From SZUA-448 sp964602475 (GTDB lineage: Bacteria; Bacillota; Clostridia; Lachnospirales; Lachnospiraceae), in the NCBI GenBank assembly GCA_964602475.1, contig CAZRRN010000008.1, positions 3,003-67,002 on the forward strand: a stretch of 64,000 nt of DNA, given 5' to 3'. The first letter of the stretch is position 1; each line of letters opens with the position of its first letter. The notes beneath the pieces are model-generated. The model had not been told where the DNA came from and did not search any database. It was given only the letters and a program-made list of their open reading frames with translations. Shown one piece after another: positions 15,097 through 24,623 of the stretch. The translations under genes were made by a program, and so were the position numbers.

Positions 15097-17769
15097 ATGA
15101 CTCAGAAGAAACAAATTCTTGTAGTGGATGACAATAATATCAATCGTGCGGTCTTATGTAAAATACTTAATGCTGACGGTTATAAAACCTTGGAGGCAGG
15201 GAACGGACAAGAAGCGCTGAATCTTTTGGCAGGGAAAGGCCGGGAAGCAGCATTGATGCTTCTGGATATTTCGATGCCGGTCATGAACGGATATGAACTG
15301 CTTGACCAGATGACGCAGCAGGGCAGTATCACGCGGATACCTGTAATTATAACAACCGGAGCAGAGGATGAGAGCACAGAAGTAAGGTGCCTGGAACGGG
15401 GTGCATCAGATTTCTTAAGAAAACCTTATAATGCAGAATTAGTACAGCACAGGGTTAAGAGTCTTCTTAGGTTGTGGGAAACCGCGGCGCTGATAAGCAG
15501 ACTTGAAGTTGACCAATTAACCGGCGTTTACAGCAAGGAATTTTTCTATCGCCATGCAGAAGAACTTCTGGACAGGAATTCCGCTGACGTATTCAGTATT
15601 ATTTATGTGGACATAGATGATTTCAAAATGATTAATGCACGTTATGGCTCGGCAGCAGGGGATGAACTGCTTAGATATCTGGCGGCTTATTATCAGAAGC
15701 TTGTCGGGAAGGATGGAATCTGCGGACGAATTGGTGGGGATATCTTTGTTCTGCTAATGAAAGAAAGCAGAAAGAATAAAAAGAAGGAACCGGATTATTT
15801 TGACACTTTGGAGTTTGCTGATGCACCTGTCAAGGGATTTCAATTAAAGTGCGGGATATATCCGGTTAAAAACAGAAGTTTGTCCATTGCGGATATGTGT
15901 GACCGGGCAAAGCTGGCAGTTGCAACAATTAAGCACCAGTATGGATTTCATTATGCAGTATATAGCGATTCCATGCTGACGCGTGCACTTAGGGAACATC
16001 AGCTGGCGGACGGGATGGAGGAAGCTCTGGAAAAAGGGCAGTTTTCTGTTTATCTTCAGCCGAAGCATTGTACAGAAAATAAAGCAGTAGCCGGAGCGGA
16101 GGCTTTGGTGAGGTGGAATCATCCGGAGCTTGGATTCATTTCTCCGGGAGAGTTCATTTCAATGTTTGAACGCAATGGGTTTATTACAAAAGTTGATGAA
16201 TACATGCTCAGAGAGGTCTGCCGGTTTCTTGGAAGATGGATCTCGCAGGGAATAACACCGGTTCCTATTTCTGTTAATATTTCACGGGCAGACTTTGTTT
16301 TGAACGATCTTCCGGAACGAATTACCGGCTGTGTGGATGCTTATAATATCCCACATGAATTAATTCATCTGGAAATAACAGAATCTGCTTATACAAGTGA
16401 TCCGCGTCAGATTATTGCAGATGTCTCTGCACTGCAGGATATGGGCTTTCTCATTGAGATGGATGATTTTGGGTCAGGCTACTCGTCACTGAATATGCTT
16501 TCCGAGCTTCCGATTGACATTTTAAAGCTGGATATGAGGTTTGTACAGAGCGGAAATGACCGGATAAAGGGCAGCAAGCGAAATATACTCAGCTTTATAA
16601 TCAGTCTGTCAAAATGGCTTCAGCTTCCCACAATTGCGGAGGGGGTGGAGACGCAGGACGAATTTGACCAGTTAAAGGCGATGGGCTGTAATCTGATACA
16701 GGGCTTCTTCTTTTCAAAGCCGATGCCTGCGGAGGAGTTTGTAAGCTATATGGAAAAGCAACCTCTGAACTGTAATGCTGAAAAGACAAATGAGACTATC
16801 GAACTTCTGACTCCTGATTCATTTGAAACAGACGGGGAACGACCCCTTATACTTGTGACAGAGGATATCGAAAGTAATCGGGAAATTATGAGGGCGCTAC
16901 TCTCTCCGTCCTATCGCGTAGCTCTGACCGAGAACGGAAAAGAAGCATGTGAATACCTTATGGCGCATCACAATGACATTGCATGTATGCTGCTTGACCT
17001 TCTGATGCCGGTTATGGATGGATTTCAGGTGTTGGAATTCATGCAGTCGAATGGCATGATTAACGAGATTCCGGTAATAATCACAACGGAAACCGGAAGC
17101 AACAGTGAACTTCGGGCACTTCATCTTGGTGCGGACAGCTTTGTCGGAAAACCATATAATTCGGAGATTTTACTGCATCATGTCAGAAAAGCAGTAGAAG
17201 AGAAGAGCTTTTGGAAGCTTCGAAGAGAATTTGAAAACCAGAAGGGTGCACTTTATGAAAAAGCCTATTTGGACGAGCTGACAAATCTGCTTAATCGGCA
17301 TGGGCTGTCGGAAGCAATGAATCGGCTGACATACAATGAAAAATACACGGCTGTTATACTTGACATTGATGATCTAAAGAAATTCAACGATACAGAAGGA
17401 CATGCTGCCGGCGATGATGTAATCCGTACAGTAGCGGATGTTATTAAGAAGGAAACACGGGAGCGGGATATTATCGCACGAATCGGCGGAGATGAATTTA
17501 TGGTTTTGTTTCGTGAAATGGACAATCCCAAAGTTGCTCTTTATAAGGGAACCAGATTGTGTATGCGGATTGGGGAAGCCGCGGTACCGGGGAAACAGTT
17601 TTTCCTTTCCTGTTCTGCGGGGATAACGCTGGCCTGTCAGTCAGAAACCTTTTCGGAAGTCTTCAAAAGAGCGGACACGGCACTGTATTATGCAAAACGG
17701 GAGAAAAAGGGAGGGTGTTGTCTATGGGAGAGCCAGATGTCCGTCAGAAATACAGAAACTAACGAATAG
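15097..17769 (+). CDS. REC-GGDEF(degenerate)-EAL-REC-GGDEF response regulator
   Basis: The 890-residue soluble protein has five domains. REC1 carries phospho-acceptor Asp57 (LLDISMPVMNG). The first GGDEF reads GGDIF at 213-217 and is probably inactive. EAL has E335-A336-L337, NISRADF, EITESA, DDFGSGYSSL and EGVET, so c-di-GMP phosphodiesterase activity is likely. REC2 has Asp634 (LLDLLMPVMDG). The second GGDEF is intact at 797-801 (RIGGDEF), so c-di-GMP synthesis is likely. One chain thus couples two phosphorylation inputs to opposing c-di-GMP activities. The start follows ACAGGTGGTG. The Hpt gene follows after 14 bp. Confidence 0.93.
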   Translation: MTQKKQILVVDDNNINRAVLCKILNADGYKTLEAGNGQEALNLLAGKGREAALMLLDISMPVMNGYELLDQMTQQGSITRIPVIITTGAEDESTEVRCLERGASDFLRKPYNAELVQHRVKSLLRLWETAALISRLEVDQLTGVYSKEFFYRHAEELLDRNSADVFSIIYVDIDDFKMINARYGSAAGDELLRYLAAYYQKLVGKDGICGRIGGDIFVLLMKESRKNKKKEPDYFDTLEFADAPVKGFQLKCGIYPVKNRSLSIADMCDRAKLAVATIKHQYGFHYAVYSDSMLTRALREHQLADGMEEALEKGQFSVYLQPKHCTENKAVAGAEALVRWNHPELGFISPGEFISMFERNGFITKVDEYMLREVCRFLGRWISQGITPVPISVNISRADFVLNDLPERITGCVDAYNIPHELIHLEITESAYTSDPRQIIADVSALQDMGFLIEMDDFGSGYSSLNMLSELPIDILKLDMRFVQSGNDRIKGSKRNILSFIISLSKWLQLPTIAEGVETQDEFDQLKAMGCNLIQGFFFSKPMPAEEFVSYMEKQPLNCNAEKTNETIELLTPDSFETDGERPLILVTEDIESNREIMRALLSPSYRVALTENGKEACEYLMAHHNDIACMLLDLLMPVMDGFQVLEFMQSNGMINEIPVIITTETGSNSELRALHLGADSFVGKPYNSEILLHHVRKAVEEKSFWKLRREFENQKGALYEKAYLDELTNLLNRHGLSEAMNRLTYNEKYTAVILDIDDLKKFNDTEGHAAGDDVIRTVADVIKKETRERDIIARIGGDEFMVLFREMDNPKVALYKGTRLCMRIGEAAVPGKQFFLSCSAGITLACQSETFSEVFKRADTALYYAKREKKGGCCLWESQMSVRNTETNE

Positions 17770-17783
17770 GAGAAGCTTGTAAT

Positions 17784-18131
17784 ATGAACCGATATAAACT
17801 GTTCAAAGCAGGAATCCATGCCAGTGAAGGAGTCGAACGAGTTGGCGGAAATGCAGAAGCTTATGAGTCGATGCTCGTTCGATTTCCAAAGGATCCGTAT
17901 TTTTCTCGATTGTGCGAAGCGATTACTCAAAAGAATGTCGAAACAGCTTTTGAAGCAGCACATGCATTAAAGGGTATTGTAGGAAATCTCAGTATGAACA
18001 GAATGTATGATGATTTGGTTCCGCTTGTTGAACAGCTTCGGGGCGGAAGCATGGAAGGTGCAGACGAGCTGCTGTACGTTATCCGGCAGGATTACAATGC
18101 AGTAATCGAGGCGGTGGAACAGATGATGTGA
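17784..18131 (+). CDS. stand-alone Hpt phosphotransfer protein
   Basis: The 115-residue helical protein has the Hpt signature AAHALKGIVGNLSM with phospho-accepting His60. It has no other domain. It lies between a response regulator with two REC domains and a hybrid kinase, so it is the natural relay from the kinase REC domain to the REC-GGDEF-EAL-REC-GGDEF protein. AGGAG at 17768-17772, overlapping the previous stop, is its ribosome binding site, so the genes are probably co-transcribed. Confidence 0.9.
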   Translation: MNRYKLFKAGIHASEGVERVGGNAEAYESMLVRFPKDPYFSRLCEAITQKNVETAFEAAHALKGIVGNLSMNRMYDDLVPLVEQLRGGSMEGADELLYVIRQDYNAVIEAVEQMM

Positions 18132-18140
18132 GGTGAGTAG

Positions 18141-18227
18141 TGTGAAAGATGAATCATTCACACGCAGCTTTGTGCCTGCGCGGTGCTTGACACAAGGTCT
18201 GTTATACGCAAAAAGCAGCGCAGGAAT
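18141..18227 (+). repeat. structured intergenic element containing dispersed repeat copy 2
   Basis: A hairpin GTGTGAA/TTCACAC is followed by GTGCCTGCGC, which also occurs at 1123-1132, and then by a 31-bp segment (18197-18227) that matches 11034-11064 at 30 positions. CCTGCGC (18177-18183) can pair with GCGCAGG (18218-18224). The element fills the gap between the Hpt and kinase genes. Confidence 0.75.
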
Positions 18228-18237
18228 TGAGTCTATT

Positions 18238-21030
18238 ATGAAAAAGAAATCCGGTATATTCCTGATTTTATTCTGTCTGCTTCTTTTTCTGGTACCGAGT
18301 GGAGTGCAGCAAGGTTCTGCAGTCGGCGATGGCACTGTAATCCGAGTAGGCTTATATCCCTTGGGAAGATATCATTATTATGACGAAAACGGAACTCCTG
18401 CAGGGTATGAGGTGGAATACCTAAGCAGGATAGCAGAGGAAACCGGATGGAGCTATGAGTATGTTTTTCTTGAAAGCTGGAGCCTTGGAGAAGAACTGTT
18501 AATGAACGGAGAGCTGGACCTGCTTTCTCCGGCAGAAATGACTCGTGAACGGGTCAATGATTTTTTATTTACCGACAGTGCACTGGGTGGAAGTTATATG
18601 ATTATCTGCACTACAGATTCAGGTATGCGATATGAGGATATTACTGCAATTTCAAAGATGCGTATCGCTACTGAAAAAGGCACTTCTCTTGTGGAACGTT
18701 ACAGAATATGGGCAGAAATGCAGGGTATTCCATATAATCTGATTGAATATGACAGTTACGAACTGGCTTCGGCTGCTTTGAAGCGCGGGGACGTGGATGC
18801 GCTGCTTCGAAGCAGCTTTGAATACACAGACGGACTCAATGTGGTTGCACGGATCAGCTATAGTGAGTATTATTTTATGATGAATGCTCAAAATGTCGAT
18901 TTAAAGAATGAACTGGATGAAGCGGTTACCGCGCTTCAGATTGCGAATCCGCTTTTCCGTATTGAACTGACAGATGAATATTTTCAGGATATTAATAAGG
19001 ATCCGATAACAGTTGCCGAACAGACAATGATAGAAGAACTTGATCCGATTTGTATAGCTGTACCGGTTGACCGCAGACCGATGGCTTATTTGGATTCCAC
19101 AGGAAAGGTAACCGGTATAGCGATAGAGATTCTGGAAAAGATTGCAGAAAACACAGGCTTACGTTTTCAATACATTCCGTATGCAAACGGAGCAGCGACC
19201 GCTAACGCGCTGCTGAGCGGTGAATGCAGCCTAAAAATCCCGGCGGGACTTCCGGCGACACTGGCTTATGGACTGGAGGGATTAGTTCAAAGTGAAGTCT
19301 TGATGGACTTTGCTTTATCGGTAGTTTCTGTAAACGGAGCAGATCCCACGGGAAAGGACAGCTGGACAGTGGCGGTTACGGAAGATTCTGTCGGCATGGG
19401 TGACGTAATCGAAAAGACTTACGGAAACTGCGAGGTTTACAGATATTCAGACTGGAATGCAGCCTGTGATGCACTTCTTAAGGGTGAAGTAGATGCAGTG
19501 GCAGTAAATAATGCCGCAGCCAGCTATCAGCTTCAGAAGCCAAGGTACGAGAAAATCTGTCTGGTATCGTCGGTTTCTATCTCCACTCCGATTTGTGTCG
19601 GCGGATTTGACGAATCAAGAGAGATAATCAAAATTATTAATAAAAGCATGAAACAGCTTGACAGCGGAATGATACAGAATATCATTACCAAGTACACCAG
19701 TATCCATGATTATGAGTATAGAACAGCGGATTATCTTTATAAGTATAAAGGTATAATAATTACGTTGGCAGCAGTTCTTATTCTGATTCTTATACTTCTG
19801 TTAATCTACCGCAATAATCGAAAAAAGTACGAAGCAGCATTGCTTAAAAATAACCGTGACCTAGAGGAAGCAACCTGTGCAAAGGAACGGTTTTTCTCCC
19901 ATTTAAGCCACGACATTCGCACACCTATGAACGGAATCCTGGGAACCGTAGAGATTACGCGTGGCTGTGGTCGCTGTTCTGAATATGAAACTGCACTGGA
20001 GGACATCAAAAGTGCAGGTGATTTTATGATGATGCTCCTAAATGATGTTCTCGATATCAGTAAAATCAACAACAACAATTATGAACTTTGCCCGGAGTTT
20101 TACCCATTCCCGGAATTTGAGAAAACAATCCATTCCGTAATGGAACCAAGGGCGAAGGAAAAGAACATTACATTTTTGATCAGCTGTTCGTTTACGGAAA
20201 ATATGCAGGCGAAGCTGGACAGAATCCGTATCCAGCAGATTTTTATCAATCTTCTTGGTAATGCAGTTAAATTTACACCGAATGGTGGGAAGGTTGAGCT
20301 GTTAATTAATCATCAGGTAATCAGAGACGGAATCTGGAATCTTGAGTTGACGGTCAGGGACAACGGCTGCGGAATGAGTGAGGAATTTGTCCGTACACGA
20401 CTTTTTAAGGAATTTGAACAGGAGCGCAATGACAATAACCGTGAGAGCGGGACGGGACTCGGAATGTTCATTGTCAAAAAGCTGATTGATAAAATGGGAG
20501 GGAGTATTGACTGCAGCAGTGTTCCGGGAGAGGGAACCGTGCTTCATGTTCTGCTTTCAGAGGTGGAGGTACAGCCGTATAGCGGAAAAACAGATTCAAA
20601 TACAGAACTTCCTGCTTATACCGGACTGGTCGGTAAACGGATTCTTCTGTGTGAGGATCAGCCGCTGAATACTAAGGTTGCAAAGAAACTGCTGGAAAGA
20701 GAAGGGATGATTGTGGAAACTGCTGAGAACGGACAGATCGGAACAGAGATGGTTGCAGCAGCAGAACCCTACCGGTACGATGCGATTTTAATGGATCTGC
20801 GTATGCCGGTTATGGATGGGTTTCGTGCTTCGGAGGTAATTCGTGGGATGAATCGTGAAGACGCAAAAACAATTCCGATTATTGCCATGAGTGCGAATAC
20901 TTCGGAGGAAGATGTCAGCGCGAGTTTTCAGGCAGGAATGAATGCACACTTGTCTAAACCGATCGAACCTGATAAACTATATCATACCTTGAATTATGTT
21001 ACACAGCAAAAGCAACCACAACAAAAGTAA
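18238..21030 (+). CDS. hybrid histidine kinase with two solute-binding sensor domains
   Basis: The 930-residue BvgS/EvgS-like sensor has a signal peptide (residues 1-28), two tandem SBP_bac_3 domains outside the cell (about 33-255 and 265-490), one membrane segment (GIIITLAAVLILILILLLIY, about 505-525), HisKA with His558 (LSHDIRTPMNG), a HATPase domain (NLLGNAVKFTP, GTGLGMFIVKKL) and a REC domain with Asp853 (MDLRMPVMDG). Such domains bind amino acids or other small molecules. ATG at 18238 begins the signal peptide; the frame is open upstream to 18133 but that part is the repeat element. It probably phosphorylates the Hpt protein encoded just before it. Confidence 0.93.
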   Translation: MKKKSGIFLILFCLLLFLVPSGVQQGSAVGDGTVIRVGLYPLGRYHYYDENGTPAGYEVEYLSRIAEETGWSYEYVFLESWSLGEELLMNGELDLLSPAEMTRERVNDFLFTDSALGGSYMIICTTDSGMRYEDITAISKMRIATEKGTSLVERYRIWAEMQGIPYNLIEYDSYELASAALKRGDVDALLRSSFEYTDGLNVVARISYSEYYFMMNAQNVDLKNELDEAVTALQIANPLFRIELTDEYFQDINKDPITVAEQTMIEELDPICIAVPVDRRPMAYLDSTGKVTGIAIEILEKIAENTGLRFQYIPYANGAATANALLSGECSLKIPAGLPATLAYGLEGLVQSEVLMDFALSVVSVNGADPTGKDSWTVAVTEDSVGMGDVIEKTYGNCEVYRYSDWNAACDALLKGEVDAVAVNNAAASYQLQKPRYEKICLVSSVSISTPICVGGFDESREIIKIINKSMKQLDSGMIQNIITKYTSIHDYEYRTADYLYKYKGIIITLAAVLILILILLLIYRNNRKKYEAALLKNNRDLEEATCAKERFFSHLSHDIRTPMNGILGTVEITRGCGRCSEYETALEDIKSAGDFMMMLLNDVLDISKINNNNYELCPEFYPFPEFEKTIHSVMEPRAKEKNITFLISCSFTENMQAKLDRIRIQQIFINLLGNAVKFTPNGGKVELLINHQVIRDGIWNLELTVRDNGCGMSEEFVRTRLFKEFEQERNDNNRESGTGLGMFIVKKLIDKMGGSIDCSSVPGEGTVLHVLLSEVEVQPYSGKTDSNTELPAYTGLVGKRILLCEDQPLNTKVAKKLLEREGMIVETAENGQIGTEMVAAAEPYRYDAILMDLRMPVMDGFRASEVIRGMNREDAKTIPIIAMSANTSEEDVSASFQAGMNAHLSKPIEPDKLYHTLNYVTQQKQPQQK

Positions 21031-21061
21031 CCACAGGAAGGAAAAATCAGAAGTGAGCGCT

Positions 21062-23671
21062 ATGAATAGAAAGAGAAGGAAGCTGCACTGCCGTGCGGTA
21101 CCGGCGGTATTACTTGCCGCTGTACTGATGGCGGGCAGTCTTTTTGTACAACCGCTGCAGCCTGTAAAAGCAAAGACAGTCGAATATGAGGTTCTGTCGC
21201 ATACGATGGCGACGGAGGAGGAGTTTAATGTGGTAAGTAATCTATATATTCCGCGGGTTTTAAATGATCAGTCTGAGTCCGTAAAAAAGGTTTCCTACGG
21301 TTCTTATCATAAGACAATGCAGTTTCAGATGCAGCAGTGGTATAACAGCTCCGGATGCAAACTGGATATTACAGATGCGGTAGAGATGATAAAAAGCCAG
21401 ACAGCAGATGCTGTAGATACGGTTTATGTCGGCATTTCCGCAGAAATCAGTGCACGAAGCAGCGAAGGAGGTTTCGGTTTTCTGTATGACGAAGATATCT
21501 CGCTCCCGGCTGTCACGCTGACATCGGCATATACCACGCAGACAGTGGAGCTACCGCTCTCAGAACTCGTCAGTCAGGGTTACGAAACGCTTTATATGGG
21601 CATCTATGCCAATGACCCAAGTGTCTATTTCAGAAATGTCCGGGTGTATTATTATATTGGGGAACGGGAGCAGCCGGTTGAGCTTACTCTGTCAGATTCA
21701 CCTGCCGGTGCAAAAAAGCTGATATTACAGGATCTTGGAAAGGACGCACCGGCAAGAACGAAATTCTACAGTCCATATATGCAGGGTGCAATAACAACCG
21801 AAGAAGACTGTATCCGGTATGAGGCAGATGGAGAAGATGAGCGAAACGGAATCCGGATGAATGTGACCAGCTTTATTGCAGACCAGACGAGCGGCTGCAC
21901 ATTCGGAGCGTCCATTCGGATAAAGGTCGAGAACTGGTCCGACCCGGAAAATGCCGACAACAAGGCATTGATGTTCTTTGAGGTCACCGCGGAGGACGGA
22001 ACAGTAAAAAGCCGTGTGATTCTCGGCTCCTACGAACCGAATAATTCGCTCACTAATCTGACAAATGATACGAACGAAATCGGTGAGGACTGGTCATCAA
22101 AGCTCTTAATGGGACAGTCAAGGCTCGAATTCGGTGAAAGCGATACAGTTTATCTCTGTATTATCCAGAAAAATTCAGTACAATACTATGACGAAACCTG
22201 TCTGTGGTGCTATGAAGATAACAAGCTGTCTGCAGAAGACATTTCCGTATCTCTTCCTTTTTATGACGAAGAGAACGAAATGATTCTTTTTGACATTGCA
22301 AACCTCACTGCCGGGGATACGGAGCTGACGATTCTTGTCCATTCCTATACAGATGATGAAAGCATAACGGCAGAATTCGGTGCAGCATCAGAGCCTGCAG
22401 GCAGGACACTTTCCAAAATCGCTTCATATCGGCTACTGCTTCCTGCGGGTACCGATAAAGAACAGATTTCCATACCGGCAGCTTTGGGTGATGAAATAAG
22501 CTGTTATACAGCCGACGGAAGCTGTTATCTCGAACCCTATGCGGTTAATGCGAAGCAGTGGATTGCTACCTGGGGAAGCTCACAGCTGACAGCCTCCGGA
22601 GATACTTTTCCGCCGTCTCCGGGACTGGAAGGTAACACTTACCGCCAGGCAGTTCGTGTTTCGGTTGGCGGTGATTTCTTAAGACTGACATTTTCAAATG
22701 AATACGGCGAGAAGCCGCTCGAAATTAAAGCTGTACATATTGCACAGCTGCGGAATGCAGGTCTGTCTGAGATTGATACCGCGACAGATACAATCGTAAC
22801 GTTCGGTGGAAACACTGCCATAACAATACCTGCCGGAGAAACCGTTCAGTCGGATCTGACTGCCTTTTCCTTTGCATCGCTGGAGCAGATTGCAGTTACA
22901 ACGGAATTTGGTGTGGTACCGGTTTCGATTACCAGCCATACCGCTTCGCGGTCAACAAACTGGCTGCTGGAAGGAAGCCATGTAACCGACACGGACATGA
23001 CAGGAGCAGCAACAGCAACCAGCTGGTATTTCTTAAGCGAGCTTGAGGTTCTTGCAGACGCATCCAGTCGAGTGGTGGTATGCTTCGGTGACTCCATCAC
23101 TGACGGCTACGGTTCTGTAACTGACCGGTTCTCACGATGGACCGACAAGCTGGCAGAAGCGCTGCAGTCAAATGAAGCAACACAGGAGATTGCCGTTGTG
23201 AACCGTGGAATCGGCGGGAATTCAATCTGGGGCGGCAACGGACCGTCCGGTGTGAAACGTTTTGAACGGGATGTGCTGAATACTGCGGGAGCCGCTTACT
23301 GCATTTTCCTGATTGGAGTTAACGATATCGGTTATGCAAGCAGCGATACTTCGGCAAGTATCATCGCACAGCTGACGGCTTGGGTGAAGCAGTGCCATGA
23401 GAATGGAATTCTTGCCTACGGCGGAACCATACTTCCATTTGAAGGGAATTCCTATTATACAGAGCTGCATGACGACATTCGGAAAAAAGTCAACAGCTGG
23501 ATGCTGTCAGAGGATTCACCCTTTGACGAGGTGATTGATTTTGCGGGAGCGATTGCAAATCCTGAGAACAGCTCGAAAATGCTTGCAGTATATGCTAACG
23601 ATTATCTGCATCCGAATGTTGCGGGCTATGAATTCATGGGAAATATGATTGATCTGTCATTGTTTGAATAA
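21062..23671 (+). CDS. secreted SGNH/GDSL-type hydrolase
   Basis: The 869-residue protein has a signal peptide (residues 1-38, ending near PVKAKT), a long beta-rich N-terminal half without recognised motifs, a jelly-roll-like part (WIATWGSSQLT, FSNEYGEKPLEI), and a C-terminal SGNH domain. Catalytic Ser678 lies in CFGDSITDGYG, Gly and Asn in RGIGGNS and GVNDIG, and Asp847/His850 in NDYLHPN. Enzymes of this layout are extracellular ester hydrolases, often polysaccharide deacetylating. ATG at 21062 is chosen; GTG at 21053 is an alternative closer to AGGAAGG. It starts 31 bp after the kinase and may belong to the same operon. Confidence 0.88.
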   Translation: MNRKRRKLHCRAVPAVLLAAVLMAGSLFVQPLQPVKAKTVEYEVLSHTMATEEEFNVVSNLYIPRVLNDQSESVKKVSYGSYHKTMQFQMQQWYNSSGCKLDITDAVEMIKSQTADAVDTVYVGISAEISARSSEGGFGFLYDEDISLPAVTLTSAYTTQTVELPLSELVSQGYETLYMGIYANDPSVYFRNVRVYYYIGEREQPVELTLSDSPAGAKKLILQDLGKDAPARTKFYSPYMQGAITTEEDCIRYEADGEDERNGIRMNVTSFIADQTSGCTFGASIRIKVENWSDPENADNKALMFFEVTAEDGTVKSRVILGSYEPNNSLTNLTNDTNEIGEDWSSKLLMGQSRLEFGESDTVYLCIIQKNSVQYYDETCLWCYEDNKLSAEDISVSLPFYDEENEMILFDIANLTAGDTELTILVHSYTDDESITAEFGAASEPAGRTLSKIASYRLLLPAGTDKEQISIPAALGDEISCYTADGSCYLEPYAVNAKQWIATWGSSQLTASGDTFPPSPGLEGNTYRQAVRVSVGGDFLRLTFSNEYGEKPLEIKAVHIAQLRNAGLSEIDTATDTIVTFGGNTAITIPAGETVQSDLTAFSFASLEQIAVTTEFGVVPVSITSHTASRSTNWLLEGSHVTDTDMTGAATATSWYFLSELEVLADASSRVVVCFGDSITDGYGSVTDRFSRWTDKLAEALQSNEATQEIAVVNRGIGGNSIWGGNGPSGVKRFERDVLNTAGAAYCIFLIGVNDIGYASSDTSASIIAQLTAWVKQCHENGILAYGGTILPFEGNSYYTELHDDIRKKVNSWMLSEDSPFDEVIDFAGAIANPENSSKMLAVYANDYLHPNVAGYEFMGNMIDLSLFE

Positions 23672-23787
23672 GCAGAGTAATCGAAAAAGACACAGGACGA
23701 AATACAGTGATTTATTAACAGACTGCAGCGGCACATTACATCGAAAGATTAAGCTGTGCTGAAGAACGCGAGAAATGAGGATAGATT

Positions 23788-24597
23788 ATGTTTTACAGGA
23801 TAGGGAAAAGAGTAGTGAGCCTGGCTGCTATGCTGGTTCTTGTGATCGGACTTGCTGCATGCGGCGGGGTACAGCCGGCCGCAGAGCCGACGGGAACTGC
23901 GCAGCCGACAAGGGATGCAGAAGCTGCAGCGACAGAAGCAGCCGTAACACCGGTTCCGACTATGGATACAGAGCCGGATAAGGATACTAAGCCGACAGAA
24001 GAGCCGGCAGAGGGTCGGTCGGAGACGATAATTGCAGTCAGAGAAGGAAGAGTAACATTTTCCTCCGACCAGAGCTTTGTAAGCTTTCTGAGGGTTACCT
24101 TTGAGCTGCCCGAAGCGGTATCACCACAGGATATCACTGCTGTGTACTTTGTTACCGACAGTGAAACCCCGCTCAGTCTGAGACTGTATGCCGGAGAGGG
24201 TACAGTGGAGAAGAGCGACCGGTATGAGCTTACCCATAGAACAGTAATCATGGAGAGCTTGCCGGAATCTACGGAAACCGTTATCATAGGCGGAGTGGAT
24301 GTGACAAAAGAAAATTATACAATTACGGCAAATGTGATTGCGGATACACGGCTTGAGATAAAAGCCGGGAATGGACAGAAGGTCAGCTTTATTGTGGATG
24401 AACATGCGGCAGAGATCCTTCAGGGATTCACCGGGAATACCTTTGTGCTTGGAATATATGATAATCATTCAGAACCGGTATTTACAATCTCGGATTTGTA
24501 CTTTACAACCGACTCAGGAGAATATAAAATAGCTCTTGATGAGAGCAGCTGTTCGTCTGCCATCGGCGGAGCCGTAACATTCGAGCTTGAGCCCTGA
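23788..24597 (+). CDS. putative lipoprotein
   Basis: The 269-residue protein has a lipoprotein signal with lipobox IGLAAC (Cys25), then a Pro/Thr/Glu-rich linker to about residue 75, then a beta-rich domain of about 190 residues with no family I recognise. The domain has strands such as SFLRVTFELP and TPLSLRLYAGEG and ends FELEP. It should be anchored outside the membrane. It follows the SGNH hydrolase gene after 116 bp that show only a weak hairpin and no clear promoter, so the two may be expressed together and work on the same surface substrate (inference). Confidence 0.8.
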   Translation: MFYRIGKRVVSLAAMLVLVIGLAACGGVQPAAEPTGTAQPTRDAEAAATEAAVTPVPTMDTEPDKDTKPTEEPAEGRSETIIAVREGRVTFSSDQSFVSFLRVTFELPEAVSPQDITAVYFVTDSETPLSLRLYAGEGTVEKSDRYELTHRTVIMESLPESTETVIIGGVDVTKENYTITANVIADTRLEIKAGNGQKVSFIVDEHAAEILQGFTGNTFVLGIYDNHSEPVFTISDLYFTTDSGEYKIALDESSCSSAIGGAVTFELEP

Positions 24598-24623
24598 GAA
24601 AGAATTATTAAAGGAGCAAAATT

